From assembly GCF_000373765.1 (NCBI RefSeq), contig NZ_KB892394.1, forward strand, positions 1 through 42,561: a DNA stretch of 42,561 nucleotides, given 5' to 3'. A program made the position numbers and the translations under genes. Within the stretch, counting starts at the first letter, position 1, and each line of letters starts with the position of its first letter. This stretch comes from Legionella shakespearei DSM 23087. GTDB lineage: Bacteria > Pseudomonadota > Gammaproteobacteria > Legionellales > Legionellaceae. This document shows, in pieces, positions 1 to 9,400 of the stretch. Below the pieces are notes generated by a model. The model worked only from the letters and a program-made list of their open reading frames with translations, searched no databases and was not told where the DNA came from.

Positions 1-81
1 AAATTAGGCAAATTTAAATCATTGAAAATATGTTCTGAAACATAGTTGATCTCCCTGATTTGGCAGGGTGTGCTACTTCGA

Positions 82-107
82 TCCCGGCTGCAAGCAGACT
101 GGGCTAC
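82..107 (-). repeat. REP-like element, family B, single copy
   Basis: Read on the minus strand this starts with GTAGCCC and ends with CGGGA, enclosing a short GC-rich hairpin with a CTGC/GCAG inner stem. It matches the B units at 12459, 22592 and 41185 with few changes. The flanking sequence on the right (GTGCTATTTCGGAGCAACTT) recurs almost unchanged after the B unit that ends at 22492, so it belongs to a larger composite repeat. Confidence 0.85.
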
Positions 108-134
108 GCATTGTGCTATTTCGGAGCAACTTCC

Positions 135-165
135 CGCAAAAAGACGCGCTCAGGACAACGTGGAT
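135..165 (+). repeat. Half of a family A palindrome
   Basis: This stretch carries the right arm of the family A repeat (AAAAAGACGCGCTCAGGAC), seen complete at 12338, 20933 and 37031. The left arm and loop are missing. It ends just before the stop codon of the exported protein gene, so it lies in the 3' region of the icmB operon. Confidence 0.85.
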
Positions 166-170
166 GATGA

Positions 171-647
171 TTAAAATTCTTTTAAGTATTCTTTTATCAA
201 CTTCATCACTACAGGCTTTTTATCCGCCCAATGTTCCACAACGGACTTATTAACCTGCACGCAATTCTGACTGATCCATGGACTAAGCTGAAAAATTATG
301 ACAGGCATTTTGCTCATCGCACATTGGGAAAATTCTTCCTGAACTTTGCGACTACATAAATCCCCATGGCTATAACATTTAATAATTTCATCAGCCATTG
401 CAGACCATCCTGGAGGAGGTTCTGCTCCTAAAAACGATTGGGTCATTAATTGCGGCAGAGCAGTGGTTCTAATCCATTCCAACTGCTTATCATTCACAGC
501 TCTAATACAAAAATCCCTGTTTAGGACCGTATTGAGTTCTTTCGCAATGACCTTTACTTTGTTCATGTCAGGACAATCAACGGCATAGAGTAGGGATGCC
601 CAGACACTGAATACAACAGCCAAGACTAAACGTGGTAAATAACTCAT
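171..647 (-). CDS. Unrecognised exported six-cysteine protein in the icmB operon
   Basis: I do not recognise this 158-residue protein. It has a clear N-terminal signal peptide (basic start, hydrophobic core at about 6-20, likely cleavage after LLYA near residue 22). The mature part contains six cysteines (25, 47, 91, 98, 109, 129), which suggests a disulfide-bonded periplasmic or secreted protein. No further membrane segment is visible. It begins 18 bases after the icmB stop codon, with GGAAT just upstream of the ATG, so it is probably co-transcribed and translated after icmB. In L. pneumophila the genes after icmB are, as known, tphA, icmF and icmH; none is seen here. A periplasmic accessory role for Dot/Icm is an inference from position only. 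The gene looks intact. Confidence 0.8.
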   Translation of the reverse strand: MSYLPRLVLAVVFSVWASLLYAVDCPDMNKVKVIAKELNTVLNRDFCIRAVNDKQLEWIRTTALPQLMTQSFLGAEPPPGWSAMADEIIKCYSHGDLCSRKVQEEFSQCAMSKMPVIIFQLSPWISQNCVQVNKSVVEHWADKKPVVMKLIKEYLKEF

Positions 648-665
648 TGCTATTCCAAATAAACG

Positions 666-3600
666 TTAATACACCTTGGCTGGTAAGGTCTTGATATTAG
701 GATCTTTAGAGTAAGCCTCCAAAATGTCATTCACCAACTGATCTATAGCTCCATCCTTTTCCTCTTCTTCGATCAAACCGCCTCGTTCTTTCATTCCAGC
801 CAGGCGTGATTCCAGTTCTTTAGCTATAGAACCATTAGGAAATAGAGCAGCAAGCAAGCGTCGGGCTTCCGCTGGGCCCAGGTGTCGGTATAAATGGTTC
901 CTGACCGTCGCATCTTCTGCTGTAGTACTAAAAGCCCATAATTCTACCGGTCCCAAAGTCAAGGTGAGTAATTGGACGTTCACCCCGGTTTTTGTAGCGA
1001 ATTGCGCCAGGAACGTAGCTCCACCTTGCCGCGGACCATGAACCCTGTTTCGTAACGCTACTTTTGCAGTTTCCGACAGCCCAAAAATAGAAGTAGTCTT
1101 TTCAATAGCCTGAGAAGGACCCGCATCCATAATGTAAATAGAGGTGGCAAAATCAATCATCACGGGATCAAAGTCATCAACTGACTGGGAGAGCAAGGCG
1201 ATTTGCACCTTCCATTTACGGCCTTCCCGCATGTCAATAATCACTTGTTCCCGGACTGCCGCTGATTTGGAGGTACGATGGAATTCATCATAAACAATAC
1301 GCTTATGGTCTTCTCTAATCTCAAGCACCCGCTCTTTATGATATTCTTTATATTGCTCTGGTATGTTATTTAAACTTTCTTCAGTTAAGTAATAATGCCT
1401 TGCCAAAACATAACGAGCCAGCATGTACATGACGGCTGTTTGCCTGTCGGCAGCATCACCACCACTTTTCGCTACCTCATCGAGGTCTAAAGAAACAACC
1501 CTTGCGTCACCAATATCAAAACTGCTGACTCGCGACAAAATGGGATACTCACGAACTGCAGCAGAAATCATGCGCGAAAACGCGTTAATTAATGATTCGC
1601 CTGTTGGCGCAGTAACTTTTTCGTATAAATCTTCAATAGATGGCGTTCTGCAAATGGATGCGGCATCAGCAAGCAAAGGCATAGCATAGCGTTGTGCCAA
1701 CATGGCTTCATGCACAAAGCCAGCAGAATAGAGAGAATCGGTAACTTCCCACCAGGTCGATTTGGAATCACGAACAAATCCTATTTCTTCCAGGATGCTG
1801 TCAATAAACTCTTCCACGCCGGGCGCATAAGGAGTAGGGTTGAATTCATCAGCCATACTTTTATACAGCTCATCAACTACCATACCAGCCAAATCGGGCA
1901 TACCGTCATAGGGTTTAGCCGCACCTAAGGGAGTTGTTAATAAGGTCATGAAGTTAACCAGGAATGATCGCTCCAGTGCGGTGGGAAATCGACAGCCAAG
2001 TTGAGTATCAAAAGGGTTAATCGAATATTCTGGTGTCATTCTTAGGCGATGATAGGCTACCAAATGCCTTTTTGATGCAGGCAATGCCTCTTTAAGTAAC
2101 GAAATCAGGCCGCTACTCGAAGGACCAATATCAATAATCGCAATTCTGGGTAATCGCTGCAAACCACCAGATAGGCACAAGGCCAAATTCAGCGCATTAG
2201 ACAATACAGATTTACCCGAACCAGGACGCGCATAAACCAAATCAATCCAGGTTGTTTGCTCCGTTGAGCCGGGCTGGAAAGGCCAGGGCTTACCATCAGG
2301 AGAACGATACAGTAATGCTCCTGTCTTCCAGGGTGATGCCGGGCGTGTTATCGGCAACATGGTAATCACATCAGACAATGGGGCAACGGAAGGAACTGCA
2401 GCGCTATTAAGGGTTGCTCCCAGCATGGTAGACACGAATCCGGCGAAGGGATCCCCACAAATTTCAGACACGTCAGTTGAACCCCAACCCTGAATTGCCT
2501 TAACCAATTCGGAACTGCGCCGCCTGAGTAAAGGTAAATTACCGTCAAAAGCCCAGGTTGTAGCTACAACTCGCAAGCGTACGATAGCTTCATCGGTATT
2601 TAACTGTAAATACTTAAGTAAGTTTACCGAGTCACTAATCAAACGATTTTGCGCTGAACTAAAACTCAAAATGGCGGATAAAAGCCCTTTCAGTTTTATA
2701 GTACTCAAACCCTCGCTTTCGATAAGGAATGAAATTTTCCATGGAACGTGTGAAGGTAAAATACGGGAAAACAAAGTTATAAATGGCCTGACATCTTTGG
2801 GAAACAAATCAACATAGGTAGAAGAATAAATCTTGTCACCCACCCTGACCGTACGTAAATCAATTGTCTCTGCATCTCTGGGAATTACCTGCCTTGCAAG
2901 GGACGGCCATAATAAGTCAGAAGGATCTCCTTCAAAATTGTTTACTTCACGAGCAGGAAGATTGTCGCCGGGTAACGTAGCGCGCCAGTCGTCGGCCGTG
3001 TAATCTGGATCAGCGGTCATGCGTATGGCATGAATTGCTTCATGTACATTAAGAAGTTTTCCGATAATACGCAAAGCATCTAAATCATTAAGAATGGCTC
3101 GGACATAAGCATCGTGGGTATCACGCAACTCAGGAATTGCCGCAAAAACTGTTTGTGTGTTTTTAAACGGCGGCAGTTTGGCATCTTTAATGATTTTCAT
3201 TTTGGTTTTAGTCGCCACCTTTAATTGATCGCTTGATAAATTAAAGGGTCTGGTGATCAAAACAAAATAGACACGCTCCTCTGCACAATATTGTGATAAA
3301 TAATCCACACGTTCTTCGAATAAATCAGATAAATTGAGTTCTAGCCTTTTTGCTGTTGCTTCGGCAGGATCGTAAACATCCTGAATTACTTTCTTAATAT
3401 TTTGTTTATCATGGCTAAAGTAGACTTGCAACGCATGGCCTGGTCTGCTCATAGCTCCCTGAAATGCGTTATTTAACCCCTCAACCAAATGCTCAAATTC
3501 TTCAGCACCAGCCAGTGCGGTTATTCCTTCGATTTTTAAAATGGATAATAAAGAACCATCATGATTGACTAAAACATGTTCACTATCTGCTGTTTCCAGA

Positions 3601-3695
3601 TCAACGTAAGACTCCGTTGTTTGCTTTAGAGAGGTGCTTAACCAGGCAAAAAAGGTATCAATACCTTCAAAAAACGATTCTGACCATTTAGCCAT
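666..3695 (-). CDS. icmB: IcmB/DotO, VirB4-like ATPase of the Dot/Icm system
   Basis: This is the 1009-residue cytoplasmic ATPase that energises the type IVB secretion machine; in L. pneumophila it forms the inner-membrane cytoplasmic complex together with DotB. The Walker A motif ARPGSGKS lies near residue 490 and the Walker B motif RIVYDEFH near 800. I chose the ATG at 3695: GGGGA lies six bases upstream, and this gives the usual family length. An in-frame TTG at 3722 would add nine residues but lacks a good ribosome site. The gene follows icmJ after an 89-base gap and is followed after 18 bases by the exported six-cysteine gene. No truncation or frameshift is seen. Confidence 0.97.
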   Translation of the reverse strand: MAKWSESFFEGIDTFFAWLSTSLKQTTESYVDLETADSEHVLVNHDGSLLSILKIEGITALAGAEEFEHLVEGLNNAFQGAMSRPGHALQVYFSHDKQNIKKVIQDVYDPAEATAKRLELNLSDLFEERVDYLSQYCAEERVYFVLITRPFNLSSDQLKVATKTKMKIIKDAKLPPFKNTQTVFAAIPELRDTHDAYVRAILNDLDALRIIGKLLNVHEAIHAIRMTADPDYTADDWRATLPGDNLPAREVNNFEGDPSDLLWPSLARQVIPRDAETIDLRTVRVGDKIYSSTYVDLFPKDVRPFITLFSRILPSHVPWKISFLIESEGLSTIKLKGLLSAILSFSSAQNRLISDSVNLLKYLQLNTDEAIVRLRVVATTWAFDGNLPLLRRRSSELVKAIQGWGSTDVSEICGDPFAGFVSTMLGATLNSAAVPSVAPLSDVITMLPITRPASPWKTGALLYRSPDGKPWPFQPGSTEQTTWIDLVYARPGSGKSVLSNALNLALCLSGGLQRLPRIAIIDIGPSSSGLISLLKEALPASKRHLVAYHRLRMTPEYSINPFDTQLGCRFPTALERSFLVNFMTLLTTPLGAAKPYDGMPDLAGMVVDELYKSMADEFNPTPYAPGVEEFIDSILEEIGFVRDSKSTWWEVTDSLYSAGFVHEAMLAQRYAMPLLADAASICRTPSIEDLYEKVTAPTGESLINAFSRMISAAVREYPILSRVSSFDIGDARVVSLDLDEVAKSGGDAADRQTAVMYMLARYVLARHYYLTEESLNNIPEQYKEYHKERVLEIREDHKRIVYDEFHRTSKSAAVREQVIIDMREGRKWKVQIALLSQSVDDFDPVMIDFATSIYIMDAGPSQAIEKTTSIFGLSETAKVALRNRVHGPRQGGATFLAQFATKTGVNVQLLTLTLGPVELWAFSTTAEDATVRNHLYRHLGPAEARRLLAALFPNGSIAKELESRLAGMKERGGLIEEEEKDGAIDQLVNDILEAYSKDPNIKTLPAKVY

Positions 3696-3784
3696 CCCTT
3701 TTCCCCAAATTTTAATTACCAAGAGTTTTATTTGAACCTGTTAATAAACCTGCTTTAGACAGACTCACACCCATTTTATTTTAG

Positions 3785-4411
3785 TTAATCCGCAATTTCT
3801 TCCAAAGCGCTGGCGGCCCATTTTTCTATTTGTTTACGGAATTTTGCTCGAGAAGGAAGCAAACATATATTTTTAAACAGTTGAGCACTGGTTTCGTTAT
3901 TATTAACGCCCGAATCAATCATTAACTGGCCAAAAATAGCAGGATCACTCGTTCCTTCACCAAATTTTTCTTCTATGATCTGTGAACGAAATTTAAAACT
4001 TCTATAAATATTCTGAGCACTGGACTTGTAGCCTGTATCATTGGTTATAGCGCAAAATAAAACATGACATAAGCTGTTTAATTCAGGCTGGGTTATTTCC
4101 GGCAGATATATCAGCGTTCCTCCGCCATATCCTCCAACCCCAACAGATTCGATAAAAAAGCATTGGGCGCAAAAGCAACATGCGGTAACCAGATTAGATA
4201 ACCTGTTATTGGTATAGTCGTTATCAAGATTTACTATTTCCTGATATAAACGTGCCTGGAATCCACAAAATTGACAGGTATAACGATCCCTATGAAATAC
4301 TTTTTGTTCATATGCTTTAAAACGCTCATCGACTTTTCTGGCTGAATATAAGCGCCAGGAACCCGGTGTAGCAACTAATTTTAATTCGCAGCGTTCTTGG
4401 TTACCCGCCAT
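3785..4411 (-). CDS. icmJ: IcmJ/DotN, zinc-binding subunit of the coupling complex
   Basis: The 208-residue length and sequence fit DotN, an HNH-nuclease-fold protein with a structural zinc that binds DotL in the type IV coupling complex. Visible zinc ligands are C46-x-x-C49 (CQFC) and the cluster C78, C79, C81, C84 (ACCFCAQC). Nuclease activity is not expected from what is known of the family. It lies between icmD and icmB on the same strand. The ATG is preceded only by a weak GAAAAG, so the start rests on family length. A strong hairpin in the 157-base gap upstream may partly uncouple icmJ-icmB from icmD. Confidence 0.95.
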   Translation of the reverse strand: MAGNQERCELKLVATPGSWRLYSARKVDERFKAYEQKVFHRDRYTCQFCGFQARLYQEIVNLDNDYTNNRLSNLVTACCFCAQCFFIESVGVGGYGGGTLIYLPEITQPELNSLCHVLFCAITNDTGYKSSAQNIYRSFKFRSQIIEEKFGEGTSDPAIFGQLMIDSGVNNNETSAQLFKNICLLPSRAKFRKQIEKWAASALEEIAD

Positions 4412-4526
4412 CTTTTCGGCTCACATAGCTTAATTGGTACACTAGTATCTTTAATAATAGTCTGGTTATGAAATTATTGCTGTTCACTTAGTGGTTTTAA
4501 CAGAATCTGGTTCTACACCAAACAAT

Positions 4527-4553
4527 CCGGGTGATATCTGGAATATCACCCGG
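4527..4553 (-). terminator. Perfect 11-bp hairpin between icmD and icmJ
   Basis: CCGGGTGATAT and ATATCACCCGG pair perfectly around a five-base loop in the icmD-icmJ gap. On the minus strand, the direction of transcription, the stem is followed by ATTGTTTGG, a poor U-tract. It could be a leaky terminator or an mRNA-stabilising hairpin. The rest of the 4412-4568 gap shows no gene. Confidence 0.6.
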
Positions 4554-4568
4554 TTATTTGCGTTTAAA

Positions 4569-4961
4569 TTAAGAACCACTCTTATACACTGTACCGCCAG
4601 GTCCTGCTGTTTGGCCACCACTTGATCCGAACATGGTAGAACCTGTTACTCCAAGAATTGAAGGGAGGAACAGTAAGGCCGCAGCAATAAACACCAAAGC
4701 AATTGGGGTTCCAATTGGAATTTGGGTTGGGTTATCCTTATGCTGCTTGAATTTCATAATCGCACCAATTGAGAAGCCCAAACCAGCCAGGTAGGAACCT
4801 GCTGTGATAAGTTTCGCCAGACTTGTAAAAGATTGTGTTATCGAAGAGGCCATCCCCCCAATAGTCATATTACCTGCAGCCGCTTCTTGGCTTACAAGAG
4901 CAAGAAGACCTAAACAGGCTGCGCTCATTAACCAGTACTTATAACCTGATTTATTAATCAT
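4569..4961 (-). CDS. icmD: IcmD/DotP, small inner-membrane Dot/Icm protein
   Basis: A 130-residue membrane protein matching IcmD/DotP by position, size and pattern. It has an N-terminal hydrophobic signal/anchor at about 10-28 ending in EAAAG, a second segment around 50-65 and a third around 85-105, and a Gly/Ser-rich tail. IcmD resembles IcmC in the order of its segments (compare KLITAGSYLAGLGF with RLITGGAYLIGCAF), so the two are probably paralogous. I placed the start at 4961, where GGA lies about eight bases upstream. An in-frame ATG at 5012 would add 17 residues overlapping the end of icmC and making no sense as a signal sequence. Its exact function in the apparatus is not established. 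Confidence 0.93.
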   Translation of the reverse strand: MINKSGYKYWLMSAACLGLLALVSQEAAAGNMTIGGMASSITQSFTSLAKLITAGSYLAGLGFSIGAIMKFKQHKDNPTQIPIGTPIALVFIAAALLFLPSILGVTGSTMFGSSGGQTAGPGGTVYKSGS

Positions 4962-4998
4962 CTTATTTTCCACTATTTTCTCCCAATATAAAATTAGT

Positions 4999-5580
4999 TT
5001 AACCGGTTCCATATAAAGTATTATTAATCATACTGATAGTACCTACAATATTGATCGCCAAAATCCCGCCAAACACGTGAATCAAGCCTTTTCCCGTACC
5101 TCCTGGGGGTTGCCCCTGAGATGCAGAGCGGGCAATTAACACCCACCCTCGCACAAATGCAATTAACCCGATCACCTGAATTAGCATTACTAACGGCCCT
5201 CTCACTACACTACCACTACCAAAAAGCGTATCCAGTGCCTGATTGCCGCCTGCAGGTGCATATTGCAATATATTCTGATCGCCAAAGGTAGATTGCAGCA
5301 AGGTTCTAAACGAGGTTGGGAAATAGATTAATATTGCACCTACTATTAAATAAATTATAGGTTCTTTTACACTGGCACTATTGGACATCATAGTACGAGC
5401 TTCCCCATAAACCTTTAAACTGTATATGGCCTTAAACAAAAAGGCACAGCCTATAAGATAGGCTCCCCCTGTGATCAAACGTTCAACTGGAGCTAATGAA
5501 TTGGCAAGATTTGTTAATATATCCGCCTGACTCGCTATCCAGCAAGCAACAGTACCACCCGTACAAGTCGGACCAGCCAT
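4999..5580 (-). CDS. icmC: IcmC/DotE, inner-membrane Dot/Icm protein
   Basis: A 193-residue polytopic membrane protein at the icmC position. Hydrophobic segments lie near residues 36-55, 74-90, 128-150 and 165-185. Cysteines are found early (C6, C13) and in the first segment (C45). The ATG is preceded by GAGG at seven bases. It follows icmG after seven bases and precedes icmD by 37, so the three are one transcriptional run. It is needed for Dot/Icm function in L. pneumophila, but its molecular role is unclear. Confidence 0.94.
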   Translation of the reverse strand: MAGPTCTGGTVACWIASQADILTNLANSLAPVERLITGGAYLIGCAFLFKAIYSLKVYGEARTMMSNSASVKEPIIYLIVGAILIYFPTSFRTLLQSTFGDQNILQYAPAGGNQALDTLFGSGSVVRGPLVMLIQVIGLIAFVRGWVLIARSASQGQPPGGTGKGLIHVFGGILAINIVGTISMINNTLYGTG

Positions 5581-5587
5581 ATATGCC

Positions 5588-6391
5588 TCAACTATCTTCT
5601 TGACTAAACCTTATTACTTGCCCGGAGCTGGTTAAAATGCGACCCTGCATTGAGTCAATTAGTTTAACCACTCCATATCCTGCAATTTTTGTCCCTTCTC
5701 TTACTGTAATTGTAGAACCATTTGAAGCAATTAGCCATGCGCGACCCGGGATTACTGCCTGAATATTGTAAGTAAGGCGCGGTTGGGTAGCCCGGCGCAC
5801 AACAGGACGAATCTGTTTTGGCTGTGTTCGCGCCATCAAGACACCAACCTGCTCTGATTGTCTTGCTAATTGTGTCGAAAGATTACCAATAACCTGATTC
5901 AGATTTGCTATCTGATTATTAAGATTATTTATATTGTTGTTAATCGTATTAACCTGATCACTCACATTGCTTAGTTCAGAGCGTACACTTTGCTGAGCGA
6001 CTTCCAGAGCAGCTACTTTTTGCTTCAGGTCAGGGTCACTTGCAGTCACAACTGGCTGCACTTGTTGCACAGGAACCGGAGTTACCGTAGTTGTTTGCAC
6101 AGGTTGTGAGGGTGTAACCTGGGTCAAAGGGGGAATAGTTTGTTTGGGTACTGATTCAGATTTATCCGAAAAAAACATCGGTCCAATAAACTTATAAAGC
6201 AGCATAAGGCCAACAACAACTGCCACCACTATAAGAGCATTTCGCTTAATGTCCTTTTTTTCAGGATTTGTTCCGGCAGTGTTAGTATAGCTTTTATTTA
6301 AGCCACTATCCGAATCATCCATAGGATCATTGTCTAGTGAATCCAATTCTGCAAATTTATATTCATCATTATTTTGATCGTTATCTGCCAT
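5588..6391 (-). CDS. icmG: IcmG/DotF, inner-membrane core-complex protein
   Basis: A 267-residue protein with an acidic, hydrophilic cytoplasmic N-terminus (1-48), one membrane segment (about 51-68), a Pro/Thr/Val/Gln-rich linker (80-118), a long Asn/Leu coiled-coil (about 123-185) and a C-terminal periplasmic domain. This matches DotF, which sits with DotG at the inner membrane and has been reported to touch effectors. The coiled-coil contains runs such as NNNINNLNNQ. It lies 17 bases after icmE and seven before icmC. The ribosome site is weak, so it may depend on translation from icmE. Confidence 0.95.
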   Translation of the reverse strand: MADNDQNNDEYKFAELDSLDNDPMDDSDSGLNKSYTNTAGTNPEKKDIKRNALIVVAVVVGLMLLYKFIGPMFFSDKSESVPKQTIPPLTQVTPSQPVQTTTVTPVPVQQVQPVVTASDPDLKQKVAALEVAQQSVRSELSNVSDQVNTINNNINNLNNQIANLNQVIGNLSTQLARQSEQVGVLMARTQPKQIRPVVRRATQPRLTYNIQAVIPGRAWLIASNGSTITVREGTKIAGYGVVKLIDSMQGRILTSSGQVIRFSQEDS

Positions 6392-6408
6392 TATCGTCTG
6401 CCATCAAA

Positions 6409-9400
6409 TTAAATAGTTGTTACATCCTGAGTAAATAAAATTCCTAAACCCGTTCCTGAATATACTTCAACAGTAGTTGGCGTGTTAAATAGCTGCTGAG
6501 CTTGCTGGCTCCAGCTTTTACCCACTGTTGCCAAACCAATTACTGCGTTTTCAAGGGTAGACCGCCCTACACCGTTAGACACGGTAATATTGTTACCTCC
6601 ACCAGTACCACCAATAGTCACTGTCGTGTTTGCTGACTGGAAGGCATTACCAAAGCCTTCAATGAACGAAGAGGCGAACAGAGAACCATAGCGCATCAGA
6701 TAGTGATGATTCGTGCGGCTTGATAGTGCAGTTCTTGCTGTATTGGGATCAATTGCAAATGCAGAAATCGAAGTGGTTTTTGCTGCTCCAGGGACAGACA
6801 TGGTATTGAAAGTAATAACCATCTTGTTTGCATTTGAGGGCAAGTTAAAGCTGCCTATCAGTTTCGTTCCTTTTAATTTACCTGACACTACAGTTGCTAA
6901 AATTGGGCCAGGCTCATCGCTGTTCACTGATGTATCCAGTACAGCAAAAAGGATATCTCCTGTTTTGATAATTGACTTTTGAGCAGAAGAACCACCTAAG
7001 TTGGAACCATTAGTGCCATCATCACCACCATTTCCGCCCTTGTAATTGCTAAGAGGTAGGCCTGTTACAGGATCTACTGGACCTCTATTTTTTGATCCGC
7101 TTGCAGACGAACTTTCTTCTTGTTTGTCTTCTATAGAACTCGCTACATAGGTCTGAGTATTTACTTTCTTCCAATCCTGAACTGCTTGATTCGCGGCCGA
7201 CAACATTTCTGATGTACGTTGCTGTATTTTTTGCTGGTATTTTTGCTCAGCCATTTGCTGGTTTTGTTTATTTAAAATATCCTGAAGCTGCTGATTGTTC
7301 GCTGCCGCCTGAGACTGTGCTGCCTGTTGATTCTGACCAGCAAGAGTCGGAACACCAGTCAGGTTAGAACTGCTTTGTTGCAAATCCGGATTTTGTAAAC
7401 CGGCAACACTTGACTGATCGGCAGGAAAACCGGCGTCCTCAAGCTGACCATCAGTGAAGCCAGCATTTTTAAGGTCTGCTTTAGAAAACCCGGCATCCTT
7501 AAGTTCCGAGGCAGTGAAGCCCGCGGCTTTTAGTTCTGCAGCACTAAATCCGGCATCCTTCAACTCTTTGGCTGAAAAACCTGCAGCTTTCAATTCTTTA
7601 GCAGTAAAACCAGCGGCCTTAAGTTGTGCCGCAGTAAAACCGGCATCCTTTAATTCCTGAGCATTAAAACCAGCCGCTTTCAAATCCGCAGCACTAAATC
7701 CGGCATCTTTCAATTCTTTGGCACTAAAACCAGCATCCTTCAAATCCTTGGCACTGAAGCCTGCTGCTTTTAATTCAGCTGCTGTGAATCCAGCATCTTT
7801 TAACTCTTTAGCGGTGTATCCGGCAGCTTTTAATGCCTGCGCAGAACATCCCAGCGTTTCTTTTATAGTCAGCGCACTGACGCCAGCTGCGCGCGCTTTT
7901 TTCAATGAATCAACACTACAATCTGCACTTCGGCCATCTGCAATGATGCTGGCAGGATTTAATCCGGCATCTTCCAATTGCCTGGGCGTAAATCCTGCGG
8001 CTAATAATTCTGCTGGGGTAAAGCCTGCGTCAAGTAAAGATTTTGCATCAAAGCCCGCAGCTTTCAAGGCTTGAGCGCTACATCCATTTAAATCTTTAAT
8101 CCGTTTTGCAGAAACTCCTGCAGCAAATAACTTTTTCAATTTATCTGGATCACAGCCTGCAGCTTTCACATCGGCATCAGATAAAGGGGTAGCTGCGCTG
8201 ATTTCCTGCGGTGTAAAACCTGCGTTCGCAAGATCCGCATCGGTAAAACCTGCTGCCTTCAAAGCCTGGGCACTACAGCCAGCATATTGTTTGATTGATG
8301 CAGCACTCACACCTGCTTCCCTTTCTTTAATTAAGGCATCGACATCACAACCTGAATTTTTAACATCAGCAGGGGTTATTCCTGGAGGCAAGTCTCCCTG
8401 AGCGGCTTTAATTTGAGCATCTGTATAACCTGCTTTAGCAAGATCTGCAGGTGTAAATCCAGCATTAAGTAAATCTCGGGCAGTAAAGCCTGCTGCTCTC
8501 AACTCTTCAGGTGTAAAACCTGCTTTCCGTAAATCAGCGGCACTAAAGCCCGCGTCTTTCAAATCTTTAGCGCTATAACCTGCAGCCTTAAGTTGTTCTG
8601 CACTGCATCCACTAATCTTTCTTATTGCAGAAGCACTCACTCCTGCCTGACGTAATTTGGTTAATGCAGCAGCACCACAGCCAGCATTTCTAACGTCGTC
8701 AGCTGTAATGCCATCGGGTAAACCACTGGCTTTTGCTATTTCAGCATCTGAAAAACCTGCACCTTTTAATTCACCATCAGAAAAACCGCCATCCTTCATT
8801 TCCTGAGCAGTAAATCCGGCATTCCGTAATTCACAGGCATCAAAACCGCAGGCTCTCAGACGGCCTGCAGAATATCCCGCATCTTTTAATTGTCTGGCAT
8901 TGTAGCCAGCGGCTCGTAACTCTTTGCATGCGCAGACTGGTTCCAAATCCTGAAGTCCATAGCCGCTATCCTTTAATTGCACACAGCTACATGCAGATTT
9001 CAAATCACTTAGTTGCGCTCCTTCATTAACTACTTTACTGATAACCGCCTTACTGCAACTGCCGTTTTGTAAATCTTGTATCCAAAGACTTCTTTGAGCC
9101 CCTTCATCATCTTCTCGGGCCAAAGTACTGAAACCGACACCACTTTGCCCACCCTGAGAGCCTATGACACCAACCCCTTGCCCTAAAGCCTGAGTACGAA
9201 TGATGGTAGGTATGGCACTGCCACCAGATTGTTCCGCCTGCTGTGCCTGGGTGACATTCTGTTCTTCCTGTAATTTTGCGTATTGAGCGGTGGGATCAAG
9301 CACACCAGGTATTGATTGGATTCCGCCAGGGGCACTACTTACCGCAGCTGATGACAAAGGCCCTTCTGTCGAACCTCTAAGCTTAAAGTAGCCTATGGTT

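Noticed and set aside
3696..3722. Upstream TTG start for icmB
   Set aside because: The ATG at 3695 has a well-spaced GGGGA and gives the usual 1009-residue length.
4426..4440. tRNA-like D-arm sequence TAGCTTAATTGGTAC upstream of icmJ
   Set aside because: No acceptor stem, anticodon arm or T-loop can be built around it; taken as chance similarity.
4962..5012. Upstream ATG for icmD
   Set aside because: It overlaps the end of icmC and puts charged residues before the signal-like segment; the internal ATG has a better ribosome site.
7454..8074. Two long open frames on the plus strand, antisense to icmE
   Set aside because: They exist only because the 30-bp repeat keeps the same antisense frame open; the products are low-complexity reverse translations with no ribosome site.
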